Shown: piece after piece, positions 43,102 to 50,968 of the stretch
Numbering within the stretch: the first letter of the stretch is position 1
Layout of the letters: every line of letters starts with the position of its first letter
From: Salinibacillus aidingensis
GTDB lineage: Bacteria; Bacillota; Bacilli; Bacillales; Alkalibacillaceae
DNA length: 64,000 nucleotides
Direction of reading: 5' to 3'
Assembly: GCF_039522525.1 (NCBI RefSeq)
Contig: NZ_BAAADO010000003.1
Span: forward strand, 372,001 to 436,000
Translations under genes and position numbers: made by a program
The notes under the pieces: model-generated
Database searches by the model: none
The model's input: the letters and a program-made list of their open reading frames with translations, nothing else
What the model was told of the DNA's origin: nothing

Positions 43102-44715
43102 ATGAAGAAGAAGTTTCGAAGTTTAATGGGAAAGTCTAAATCAAAATCTGCGAAATCAAAGAAAGCTCAGCAGCAAACCTCCTCCAATCATCAACAGCCA
43201 CTGACGGGTGCAGTCAATAACGATGTACAGTATATCCAAAACGGGATGGGAAACAGTTCCGATCTTGTCACTCGTTTATTTCAAATTGGAACCGATTATC
43301 CTGTTCAGGCAGCGGTAATTTATACAGATGGACTCGTGGATAAAAATTTTGTTCAGAACTTCATCATGGAAACCTTAATGGTGGATATCCGTGTGTCTGA
43401 CCAGGGACAGAACCCTCTTGAAATGAAAGATATCTTAACCCAAATGAAGGATCGTTCCTTAGCCACGAGTGACATAAGAGAACTTACGGATTATCAAACG
43501 GTTTATGAGGAAATTTTATCAGGGAACACTGTCCTCTTATTAAACGGATTTATGATAGGGTTGGCGATTTCTTCCCCGGGCTATGAGAGCCGAAGCGTTG
43601 AAGAACCCTCATCACAGCCGGTAGTCCGCGGGCCCAAAGAGGGTTTTACCGAAGTATTATGGACAAACACGAGTCTTATACGGAGAAGAATTAAGGATCC
43701 GAATCTTTGGATTGAATCGAAAAAAATCGGAAAGAAATCAAACACTGATGTTGCCGTCTGCTATATAAATGGAGTCGCCAATGATGATATTGTTCAAGAG
43801 GTCCATCGCAGGCTGGATAAGATTAATATCGACGGAATTCTCGAAAGTGGTTACATAGAAGAACTGATTCAGGATGAAACGTTTACCCCTTTTCCAACCT
43901 TGTATAATACTGAGCGGCCGGATAGTATTTGTGCAGGTCTGCTGGAGGGGAGGATAGCTATTTTAGTAGATGGGACACCATTTGCATTATTGGCACCTAC
44001 CGTATTTATTCATTATTTTCAGGCAACTGAAGATTATTATCAGCGATCGGATATCGGATCGTTAATGCGCCTGCTTCGATTTCTCTGTTTTTTTCTCGCT
44101 TTATTAACCCCATCTGCTTATATTGCATTAACCACGTTTCATCAGGAAATGATTCCTACCCCATTGCTGATCAGTCTGGCTGCCCAGAGAGAGGGGGTTC
44201 CCTTTCCGGCGTTTGTTGAAGCCTTCATGATGGAGGTTACTTTTGAAATTTTAAGAGAAGCAGGAACAAGAATGCCCAAAGCCGTTGGTTCTGCTATACA
44301 GGTCGTTGGAGCTCTAGTGATAGGTCAGGCCGCTGTTGAAGCAGGGATAGTATCCTCGGCAATGGTCATTGTTGTGGCCTTAACCGCAATCAGCAGTTTT
44401 GTCACACCTGCTTTCAATATGACGATTTCCATACGAATCATTCGTTTTGGCTTCATGATGGTAGCTGCAGTGTTTGGTCTCATTGGGATTATTTTAGGAT
44501 TGATTATCTTAATTTTGCATTTATCCAGTTTACGCTCCTTTGGGATTCCATATCTTGCGCCTATGGGACCGTTCATTGCCAGTGATCAGAAGGATGTCCT
44601 TTTACGTCTGCCTTTTTGGAAAATGGGAGAAAGGCAGAAGCTGATTAACAAAAAGAATGTTGTCCGGGGTAATACTTCATCTCCAAGGCCTCCGAACAAC
44701 AAGAATGATCAATAG
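43102..44715 (+). CDS. spore germination receptor A subunit (GerA family)
   Basis: The protein has 537 residues. A cytoplasmic basic, Ser/Lys-rich N-terminal region is followed by the GerA N-terminal domain (LVTRLFQIGTDYPVQAAVIYTDGL to about 300), five membrane segments, and the conserved PFPAFVEAFMMEVTFEILREAG and GSAIQVVGALVIGQAAVEAG. It forms a germinant-sensing receptor in the inner spore membrane. ATG 43102 has GGAGG 8 bases upstream. It is the first gene of a four-gene operon; which ger family member it is (GerA, GerK or other) is undecided. Confidence 0.93.
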   Translation: MKKKFRSLMGKSKSKSAKSKKAQQQTSSNHQQPLTGAVNNDVQYIQNGMGNSSDLVTRLFQIGTDYPVQAAVIYTDGLVDKNFVQNFIMETLMVDIRVSDQGQNPLEMKDILTQMKDRSLATSDIRELTDYQTVYEEILSGNTVLLLNGFMIGLAISSPGYESRSVEEPSSQPVVRGPKEGFTEVLWTNTSLIRRRIKDPNLWIESKKIGKKSNTDVAVCYINGVANDDIVQEVHRRLDKINIDGILESGYIEELIQDETFTPFPTLYNTERPDSICAGLLEGRIAILVDGTPFALLAPTVFIHYFQATEDYYQRSDIGSLMRLLRFLCFFLALLTPSAYIALTTFHQEMIPTPLLISLAAQREGVPFPAFVEAFMMEVTFEILREAGTRMPKAVGSAIQVVGALVIGQAAVEAGIVSSAMVIVVALTAISSFVTPAFNMTISIRIIRFGFMMVAAVFGLIGIILGLIILILHLSSLRSFGIPYLAPMGPFIASDQKDVLLRLPFWKMGERQKLINKKNVVRGNTSSPRPPNNKNDQ

Positions 44716-44727
44716 GAGATTATGCTT

Positions 44728-45942
44728 ATGATCAAAAAGCTTCAGGGAATTGGCTTATGTTTAATAGTAGCTCTGAGCATTTCGGGCTGCTGGAGTTCCA
44801 GAGAATTAACAGATATTGCTATTGTTACCGCACTCGGGATCGATAAGGAAGGGGAAGATATAAAAGTAACGGCTCAGGTGATTAATCCAAGTGAGAATGC
44901 CGGTCAAACGTTTACCACACGAACAGCTGTCACCACTTTTACATCCACTGGACAGACCTTATTTGAAACCATCCGGCGGTTAACGACATTGGCCCCAAGG
45001 AAGCTTTATTTGAGCCATATTCGAATGATTATTTTTGGTGAGGAATATGCAAAACAGGGGATTGGCGACAGCCTCGATTTTATCTCCCGTGATCACGAAA
45101 TGAGAACGGATTTTAACTTTGCGATTGCTCGAAATTATGATGCAGAAGACATTATCAACATTTTAACCCCTATAGAAAAGATTCCGGCGAACAAAATCTT
45201 TTCCACTTTAAAGTCTTCACATAATTTCTGGGCCCCAACAAAGGTAGTCCAGCTTGATGAACTGATTGCTTCCATGACATCAAAGGGGAAAGAGGCGGTT
45301 CTGACTGAATTAGTCATATTAGGGGATGTGAACCTGGGTCAAAATCTTGAAAACGTACAGAATGTCCCTCCTTATGCCTCCATTAAGTCCAGTGGTCTTG
45401 GTGTCTTTCAAAATGATAAATTGGTGGGCTGGCTGGATGAGGATCAAAGCAGAGGGTTTAACATCATTACAAACAATATTCAAAATACTACCGGAGTCGT
45501 TCCTTGTGGAAAAAATGGGGAATTATCAGTTGAGGCATTTAAAAATTCTACAGAACTGAAAGGAACGATTAAGGGCAATAAACCGAAAATGAAAATCAAG
45601 TTTACGTCAGAAGCCAATATCGCTGATGTATCCTGCAGCATTGATTTTACGAATCAGAAGACAATAAAAAAATATGAAAAAAAAATGGAGAATGAAGCGA
45701 AAAATGTAATAAAAGCCAGTGTGAAAAGGGCACAGGAACTAGAAGCGGATATATTTGGCTTTGGAGAGGTGCTTAGCCGCTCGAACCCAAAGAAGTGGAA
45801 AAAGATTCAGAAAAATTGGGAGGAAACATTTGTTCAAGATTTAGAAGTGGATGTGAAAGTGGATGTGAAAATAAGAAGGACCGGAACGATAACCCAGCCG
45901 TTTATGAAAGACATTTCCGGGAAAAAACAGGGTGATCAGTAA
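44728..45942 (+). CDS. spore germination receptor C subunit (Ger(x)C lipoprotein)
   Basis: The protein has 404 residues. A signal ends in the lipobox ISGC (Cys at about 20), directly followed by WSSRELTDIAIVTALGIDKE, the family start. KVTAQVINPSE, APRKLYLSHIRMIIFGEEYA, VDIKVRRTG-like VKIRRTGTITQPF at the end are typical. The lipoprotein sits on the outer face of the inner spore membrane with the A and B subunits. ATG 44728 has AGGAG 9 bases upstream; ATG 44722 is too near. The stop overlaps the next gene by one base. Confidence 0.93.
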   Translation: MIKKLQGIGLCLIVALSISGCWSSRELTDIAIVTALGIDKEGEDIKVTAQVINPSENAGQTFTTRTAVTTFTSTGQTLFETIRRLTTLAPRKLYLSHIRMIIFGEEYAKQGIGDSLDFISRDHEMRTDFNFAIARNYDAEDIINILTPIEKIPANKIFSTLKSSHNFWAPTKVVQLDELIASMTSKGKEAVLTELVILGDVNLGQNLENVQNVPPYASIKSSGLGVFQNDKLVGWLDEDQSRGFNIITNNIQNTTGVVPCGKNGELSVEAFKNSTELKGTIKGNKPKMKIKFTSEANIADVSCSIDFTNQKTIKKYEKKMENEAKNVIKASVKRAQELEADIFGFGEVLSRSNPKKWKKIQKNWEETFVQDLEVDVKVDVKIRRTGTITQPFMKDISGKKQGDQ

Positions 45943-46196
45943 TGCTTAAGGTGATTTCGCTGCTTGTCGCTGCAGTTATTGTATTTAAGATTGATTATTC
46001 ATCGGTAAAGACTGGTAAGAAACGGGAGCGCCGGGTTTACATGGCTTTTTTTGCCATTAGTTTAGGTCTGCTCATGCTTCATATATTGGATGTGCAGATT
46101 CCTTATGTGGTCCACGGAATAGGGGAAATTTACCACCCAATTTTTGAATCGTTTAATCAGAGACTTGATCAGCACCAGAGCTATAAAATGAATTAA
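45942..46196 (+). CDS. two-span small subunit of a germination operon (D-subunit type)
   Basis: The protein has 84 residues. Membrane segments lie at about 3-14 and 31-52, separated by a basic loop (KTGKKRERRVYM). Small two-span proteins encoded inside some ger operons (the D subunits of B. megaterium GerU/GerVB loci) modulate the germinant response, and size and position fit. Its ATG overlaps the C-subunit stop by one base, so it is translated with it. The family call is inference from topology and context. Confidence 0.75.
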   Translation: MLKVISLLVAAVIVFKIDYSSVKTGKKRERRVYMAFFAISLGLLMLHILDVQIPYVVHGIGEIYHPIFESFNQRLDQHQSYKMN

Positions 46197-46225
46197 AGGA
46201 TACTTTGACGTGAGGAGGGATGGTT

Positions 46226-47344
46226 ATGATTGAAAAAGGCAAAATTGACGCACGCCAGTTTACAGTATTAGTCGTCATGTATTCACTGGGGACATCAATT
46301 ATTGCCATCCCGTCCACTATTTCAACATATGCACAGGAAAATGCCTGGATAACTATAATCCTAACTACTCTTATAGGCTTAATGATTGTTTTTTTACTGA
46401 ATCAGGTGAACCGGATCAATAAAAATAAAAATCTTTTTGAACTGTTTGAATACGTTTTTGGAAAATGGATAGGAAAAAGCGTTACCGTCCTATTTCTTAC
46501 CTTTGTCTATATCGTATCAGGAAAAAATTTAAGGCAGATCGGGGACTTCATCACAACACAGGTAATGGTGGAGACACCCATTCAGGTGATTATGCTCATT
46601 TTTGTATTAACCAGTCTATATGCTATTAAACTTGGAATTGAGGTTATAGGACGAACAAGTGAAATCTTTTTTCCATACGCATTCACCTCGCTGATGCTCC
46701 TGATTATTTTTGTGGCACCACAGGCAGATTTTAAAAACATACAGCCAGTATTGGTAAATAATATTGAGGGTGCTTTTTTAACGGTTTTTCCTACACTGGG
46801 CACACCCTATTTTGAATTAGTTGTTTTTTTGGCCTTATTACCGTACGTTAATCGGATCGGACCAGGGAGAAAAGCCTTTTACATAGGTGTTGGAATCGGC
46901 TCATTTCTGTTATTTGCCGTTACTTTAATGTCATTACTGGTGCTTGGGCCTGATTTTAGTGCGCGTAATGTCTATCCGACCTATATCCTCGGGAAAAAAA
47001 TAAGTGGTATACAGTTTCTTGAGAGAATCGAAATATTAGTGGCTATTGCATGGTTTTTTACGATATTTTTTAAGATATCCATCAATTTTTATGTTTTGTC
47101 ACTGGGTATGAGTCATTTGTTTCAGTTAAGGTCACCAAAAGTTTTATCTACTCCACTGGCGTTCCTGATTCTGATTGCGGGCGTGTACCTGGCTCCCAAT
47201 ATGATTGCCTATCAAAACTTTCTGGCCCATGATCTTGCGCCTCTTGCAGGTACATTTGGAATTGTGCTGCCGGTCCTGTTAATTATCGTAGCCCGACTCC
47301 GGAAAAAAAATAAAAAAAAGAAAAAGCGAAAAAAGAGGAAATAG
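46226..47344 (+). CDS. spore germination receptor B subunit (GerAB family permease)
   Basis: The protein has 372 residues with ten membrane segments, of the APC-type endospore germination permease family. It begins IDARQFTVLVVMYSLGTSII and contains a YVNRIGPGRKAF loop typical of GerAB. In this family it binds amino-acid germinants. ATG 46226 lies 7 bases after GGAGG. It ends in an unusual Lys/Arg-only tail of about 17 residues (KKNKKKKKRKKRK). It is the last gene of the operon. Confidence 0.92.
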   Translation: MIEKGKIDARQFTVLVVMYSLGTSIIAIPSTISTYAQENAWITIILTTLIGLMIVFLLNQVNRINKNKNLFELFEYVFGKWIGKSVTVLFLTFVYIVSGKNLRQIGDFITTQVMVETPIQVIMLIFVLTSLYAIKLGIEVIGRTSEIFFPYAFTSLMLLIIFVAPQADFKNIQPVLVNNIEGAFLTVFPTLGTPYFELVVFLALLPYVNRIGPGRKAFYIGVGIGSFLLFAVTLMSLLVLGPDFSARNVYPTYILGKKISGIQFLERIEILVAIAWFFTIFFKISINFYVLSLGMSHLFQLRSPKVLSTPLAFLILIAGVYLAPNMIAYQNFLAHDLAPLAGTFGIVLPVLLIIVARLRKKNKKKKKRKKRK

Positions 47345-47346
47345 CA

Positions 47347-47379
47347 CTTTAACGCTTTAAAGGATGTGGGGACAGTCCC
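47347..47379. repeat. REP-like palindromic repeat R3
   Basis: TTTAACGCTTTAAAGGATGT is followed by GGGGACAGTCCC. It lies between the ger operon stop and its terminator. Confidence 0.8.
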
Positions 47380-47416
47380 AAAAAAGGCCGCCTGTTTTCA
47401 GGCGGCCTTTTTTGGG
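47376..47416. terminator. bidirectional terminator after the ger operon
   Basis: TCCCAAAAAAGGCCGCCTG and CAGGCGGCCTTTTTTGGGA form an almost 20-bp stem with a 4-base loop. It serves the ger operon and the convergent YjcZ-type gene. Confidence 0.92.
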
Positions 47417-47421
47417 ATTTA

Positions 47422-47652
47422 TTAATCGTAATTAACAACGGTAGCTCCGATAATAATTAATAGGATGAACAGTACTACAATAAGCGCGAAGCCTCCGCGG
47501 AAGCCGTGGCCAAATCCACCATGGTCATAATAGCAGTAGTCTGGTCCTGCAAATCCATGATGCATTCCGCCGACGCCAGGTCCTCCAAAACCTGGTCCGC
47601 CAAAGTCATGTGCTCCGGCAACATTCTGGTTATATCCGTACATGTGTGACAT
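47422..47652 (-). CDS. YjcZ-type sporulation protein with Gly/His-rich extension
   Basis: The protein has 76 residues. A Gly-rich N-terminal half (GGPGFGGPGVGGMHHG, YYDHGGFGHG) precedes the C-terminal hydrophobic core GGFALIVVLFILLIIIGA that is shared with three micro-proteins nearby. This core is the YjcZ-family signature of B. subtilis sporulation membrane proteins. AAGGAGGAGTTCTC precedes the ATG. The extension resembles a coat-type Gly-rich segment fused to a YjcZ anchor. Confidence 0.85.
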   Translation of the reverse strand: MSHMYGYNQNVAGAHDFGGPGFGGPGVGGMHHGFAGPDYCYYDHGGFGHGFRGGFALIVVLFILLIIIGATVVNYD

Positions 47653-47707
47653 GAGAACTCCTCCTTTTTAAGAATGTATCAACCGCTCATTTATTTAAAA
47701 GAGACGA

Positions 47708-47809
47708 TTAGTAACCGTATCCAAAGCCAGCACTACCTGCGCCGACGATAATTAGCAAAATAAACAGTACGACAATCAAAGCGAATCCACCTGTATATCC
47801 GTGTGACAT
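47708..47809 (-). CDS. YjcZ family sporulation micro-protein (33 aa)
   Basis: The product is MSHGYTGG followed by the core FALIVVLFILLIIVGAG and a short Gly/Tyr tail (SAGFGYGY). GGAGGGA lies before the ATG, as for the other paralogues. It is a single-span membrane protein, probably made in the mother cell or forespore. It is too short for usual gene callers. It lies 56 bases upstream of the larger YjcZ-type gene on the same strand. Confidence 0.85.
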   Translation of the reverse strand: MSHGYTGGFALIVVLFILLIIVGAGSAGFGYGY

Positions 47810-47930
47810 GATTCATATCCCTCCAAATTTTTGGCTTATCATGGTTCATTCAACCATTACACTAATACCCTATGAATTAGGGAAAATGTCTGTATAGGCT
47901 AATGCATGAGAATGACGAAATTTATGAGTG

Positions 47931-47977
47931 AGTAATGACTGGAAAAGAATCAATCCTTTCCCAGTCATTACTTTTTC
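47931..47977. terminator. hairpin downstream of the Gly/Pro/Tyr-rich gene
   Basis: AGTAATGACTGG(GA)AAAGG pairs with CTTTTCCAGTCATTACT. The T-run follows on the plus strand (ACTTTTTCC), not in the direction of the minus-strand gene, so its role as a terminator of that gene is uncertain. Confidence 0.5.
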
Positions 47978-47983
47978 CATCCC

Positions 47984-48271
47984 TTACCAAGGATGATAGC
48001 CGAACCCGGGACGAGGACGCGGACGTGGACCGTATCCGAAGCCTGGACGTGGTCTGCCATACCCGTAGCCGAATCCAGGCCCATATCCGTAACCAAATCC
48101 TGGTCCTGGTCCTGGTCCGTACCCGTAACCTGGACCGAAAAAGTCGTCAAAAACTGCGCCTGCAGCTGCGCCAGTTAAAAATGGGACTGCAAATCCTCCC
48201 CAGATTCGTTCATCATTTTCATATACAGGTTCATGTGGCTGAGGTAAAAAAGGTGGTTGTTGATCGTACAT
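47984..48271 (-). CDS. Gly/Pro/Tyr-rich repeat protein, probably spore-associated
   Basis: The protein has 95 residues. The N-terminal part (MYDQQPPFLPQPHEPVYEND, then FLTGAAAGAVFDDFFG) is followed by about 45 residues of repeats of the form GYGPGPGPGFG, GYGYGRPRPGFG and RPRPRPGFGYHPW. Composition resembles insoluble coat or crust proteins. AGGAGGGG lies 5 bases before the ATG at 48271. It sits among YjcZ-type genes on the same strand. The hydrophobic AVPFLTGAAAGAV segment is a common lead-in to such repeats in Bacillaceae. Confidence 0.8.
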   Translation of the reverse strand: MYDQQPPFLPQPHEPVYENDERIWGGFAVPFLTGAAAGAVFDDFFGPGYGYGPGPGPGFGYGYGPGFGYGYGRPRPGFGYGPRPRPRPGFGYHPW

Positions 48272-48356
48272 AATTCCCCTCCTAAATATGATAAAGTCAT
48301 GTCTCATTCAAATGCTGTACGTACTGAAATGGATCTATTGTTAAGCCTGTTAAGCT

Positions 48357-48440
48357 TTATACACAAGCAGCTCCTACGATGATAAGCAGAATAAATAAAA
48401 CAACAATCAGCGCAAAACCGCCTGAATAACGATGTGACAC
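48357..48440 (-). CDS. YjcZ family sporulation micro-protein (27 aa)
   Basis: With a GTG start the product is MSHRYSGG followed by FALIVVLFILLIIVGAACV. GGAGGGAT lies 7 bases upstream. The core is identical or nearly so to its three neighbours, which supports it as a recent paralogue. Confidence 0.82.
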   Translation of the reverse strand: MSHRYSGGFALIVVLFILLIIVGAACV

Positions 48441-48709
48441 AACAGATCCCTCCTTGTTAACTTTCTGAAATAGTCTGATTAACTATCTCTACAGTCAACG
48501 TATGTACCTGGTATTTTTGTGTATAGGACACATAACCAGGATAAGAGGATTTTTTAAAAACTTTTTAAGTAAGACTGAGTTAAAACACTTTGGTCGATGA
48601 AAAAATTTCCGCCATAACTTAATACAACGTTAAGTAAGATTCTAATGAGCTTTCCAGAGACGGATATCAAGTGAAACAATGAAAAAGGAGAGCAGGCGGA
48701 GAACCTTTT

Positions 48710-48866
48710 TTTATCACGCATTAACTGGCCGTAATAGCCTCACTTCAAGTCTTGAGGATACCCCAACAAAACTAAGTTGGGGATAAACGGCCAGTAAATT
48801 CATTATAAGTTCAACTAACCATCAGTATGGGATAAGAAAACCCCCACTGATGGAAGTTTCACTTTC
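48710..48866 (+). mobile_element. dispersed element, copy 6 (full length)
   Basis: It begins TTTATCACGCATTAACTGGC and has the complete left hairpin (with several substitutions on both arms), the linker TAAGTTCAACTAACCATCAG, the right hairpin and GAAGTTTCACTTT. The last bases are TTTC instead of TTTAT. It occupies most of the gap between two YjcZ genes; the remaining stretch 48441-48709 holds nothing recognisable. Confidence 0.85.
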
Positions 48867-48879
48867 TACAAAAATATAA

Positions 48880-48903
48880 GAGGCCACCTATTCAGGTGGC
48901 CTC
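48880..48903 (-). terminator. terminator of the last YjcZ gene
   Basis: GAGGCCACCT and AGGTGGCCTC form a perfect 10-bp stem, followed on the minus strand by TTATATTTTTG. Confidence 0.78.
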
Positions 48904-48933
48904 GGTTCAAAACATATGATTATCTATCATTTA

Positions 48934-49020
48934 TTAACCAACATAAGCTGCCCCAACAATAATGAGTAGGATAAACAGCACTACAATTAACGCAAATCCG
49001 TTGTTGTAACCGAATGACAT
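48934..49020 (-). CDS. YjcZ family sporulation micro-protein (28 aa)
   Basis: The product is MSFGYNNG followed by FALIVVLFILLIIVGAAYVG. GGAGGGATGCTTCAT precedes the ATG at 49020, and a perfect hairpin terminator follows. It is the fourth gene of this set. Confidence 0.85.
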   Translation of the reverse strand: MSFGYNNGFALIVVLFILLIIVGAAYVG

Positions 49021-49140
49021 AATGAAGCATCCCTCCGTTGGTTAGTTTGAAATAGCCTCATGAACTATTTCTACTCCCACCCTATGTAGCAGAAAGAAAA
49101 GTGTTCAGGGCAAACACCCAGATCCGAAAAAAATTAATAC

Positions 49141-49172
49141 TTTATCGGTTTAAAGCATGTGGGGACAGTCCC
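49141..49172. repeat. REP-like palindromic repeat R4
   Basis: TTTATCGGTTTAAAGCATGT is followed by GGGGACAGTCCC. It lies in the gap between the last YjcZ gene and the acetolactate-synthase-like gene. Confidence 0.78.
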
Positions 49173-49227
49173 GGCGCATATTCCCCACCCACTCGAGCAA
49201 ACTAAAATAAGGAAATTCAGAACTCTT

Positions 49228-49292
49228 TTTGGGGACAGTCCCTCACCCCTTCACCGCGTTAACGCGGTAGCAAATGTGGGGACTGTCCCCAC
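49228..49292. repeat. REP-like palindromic repeat R5 (paired)
   Basis: TTGGGGACAGTCCC and TGGGGACTGTCCCC flank CACCGCGTTAACGCGGTAG. The pair is oriented opposite to R2 and R6 in its outer arms and ends 8 bases before the ribosome site of the next gene. Confidence 0.85.
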
Positions 49293-49312
49293 AAAAAGAA
49301 AGGATGAGCCAC

Positions 49313-50944
49313 GTGAAGGTTGCGGAGTTATTTGTAAAATGCCTGGAGCAGGAGGGTGTGGAGTATGTGTTTGGTGTTCCAGGTGAGGAAAATATAGATT
49401 TAATGGATGCTTTCAATGACTCAAATATTGAGTTTATCGTAACCAGACATGAGACAAGTGCAGCTTTTATGGCAGGAGCTTATGGCAGGCTGACTGGTAA
49501 ACCAGGTGTCTGTCTCGCAACCCTGGGCCCTGGTGCGACCAACCTTCTTACAGGTGTAGCCAATGCGAATATGGATCACTGCCCACTCGTTGCGATTACC
49601 GGACAGGCTGGACTGGATCGTCATCATAAAATATCTCATCAGCACTACGATTTAATATCCATGTACAAACCGGTAACAAAATGGAATGCACAGATTAAAA
49701 AAGGTGAAATCACTCCTGAAGTCGTTCGAAAGGCATTTCAGGTTGCTGGTCAGGAGAAATGGGGAGCGACCCATATTGATTTACCAGAGGATATAGCGGA
49801 AATGGAAATTGAAGCACATCCACTTGAACCGACCGAACGTCCACACACCACAGCTGGTACTCAGATGATTCAGGAAGCGGCTTCCCTGATTGAAAAAGCA
49901 GAACACCCTCTCATCCTTGCTGGAAACGGAATTACAAGACAACAGGCAAAGGAAGAATTAGGCAAACTAATAGAGAAAACCGAGATTCCTGTGGTACATT
50001 CGTTTATGGGAAAGGGGGCTCTTTCCTGGAAGGATGATCTAAGTCTTATGACAGCTGGAATTGGAGGACAGGATTATATTACTTGCGGGTTTACAGGAGC
50101 AGATTTAATCATTACGATTGGTTTTGATATTGCCGAATACCCGCCAAAAAATTGGAACCCCGAAAGGAAGACCCCTATTTTGCACATTGATACCGAAGAG
50201 GCGGAAACCGATAAACACTACCCTGTTGCTTTAAATGTGTTGGGTGATTTAAAACTCAATTTGGACAAACTTCAGCAGGCCTTATCCAAGACTGGCAGAA
50301 ACAATGATTGGGTTATGAATGTTCGAAAACAGGCCTTAAACGAATTGGAAATGTACAAACAGGATTCAGGTTTTCCTGTAAAGCCGCAAAAAATTATTGC
50401 TGATTTACGCTCCGTTTTAAATGAACAGGACATCGCGATCTCAGATGTCGGGGCTCACAAAATGTGGATGGCAAGGATGTATCATACGTATGAAACGAAC
50501 ACCTGCTTAATTTCAAATGGCCTTGCCTCTATGGGTGTTGCTGTTCCGAGTGCGATTGCGGCCAAAATGGTGCACCCTGAAAGAAATGTCGTCGCTGTTT
50601 GTGGAGATGGTTCTTTTCAAATGACCGGAGCTGAAATGGAAACAGCCAAGCGACTGAATCTCCCCATTGTTGTGCTGATGTGGAGGGATGAAGGCTACGG
50701 TTTAATTGAATGGCATCAGAACAAAAAATTCGACCGGGCTTCCTATATCAAATTCGGTAACCCGGATTACGAGCTTTTGGCAAAATCATACGGCTTTGAA
50801 TTTATGAAGATTGAAAAAGCAGAAGATTTACAGTCATCATTAGAAAAAGCCGTTTCTTTAAATCAACCTGTTTTCATTGATTGCCCAGTTGATTACCGCG
50901 AAAATATGAAGCTAACTGAAAAGCTGGGAAACATCATTTGTTAG
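49313..50944 (+). CDS. acetolactate synthase-like thiamine diphosphate enzyme
   Basis: The protein has 543 residues. It has the AHAS/AlsS architecture: VEYVFGVPGEENIDLMDAF at the start with the catalytic Glu in TRHETSAAFMA, LGPGATNLLTGVANA, a central domain, and the ThDP motif GDGSFQMTGAEMETAKRLNLPIV near residue 435. It probably decarboxylates pyruvate to acetolactate without a regulatory subunit, as no ilvN is nearby. GTG 49313 follows AAAGGATGAG; the open frame extends into the REP repeat. It is followed after 24 bases by an aldehyde dehydrogenase, an unusual partner for AlsS. Confidence 0.85.
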   Translation: MKVAELFVKCLEQEGVEYVFGVPGEENIDLMDAFNDSNIEFIVTRHETSAAFMAGAYGRLTGKPGVCLATLGPGATNLLTGVANANMDHCPLVAITGQAGLDRHHKISHQHYDLISMYKPVTKWNAQIKKGEITPEVVRKAFQVAGQEKWGATHIDLPEDIAEMEIEAHPLEPTERPHTTAGTQMIQEAASLIEKAEHPLILAGNGITRQQAKEELGKLIEKTEIPVVHSFMGKGALSWKDDLSLMTAGIGGQDYITCGFTGADLIITIGFDIAEYPPKNWNPERKTPILHIDTEEAETDKHYPVALNVLGDLKLNLDKLQQALSKTGRNNDWVMNVRKQALNELEMYKQDSGFPVKPQKIIADLRSVLNEQDIAISDVGAHKMWMARMYHTYETNTCLISNGLASMGVAVPSAIAAKMVHPERNVVAVCGDGSFQMTGAEMETAKRLNLPIVVLMWRDEGYGLIEWHQNKKFDRASYIKFGNPDYELLAKSYGFEFMKIEKAEDLQSSLEKAVSLNQPVFIDCPVDYRENMKLTEKLGNIIC

Positions 50945-50968
50945 CTTCCAATAGAGGAGGAAAAAACA

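Noticed and set aside
47935..48273. Plus-strand 112-codon Arg/Gln-rich frame
   Set aside because: It is the antisense shadow of the Gly/Pro/Tyr repeat gene; repeats give long open frames in several phases.
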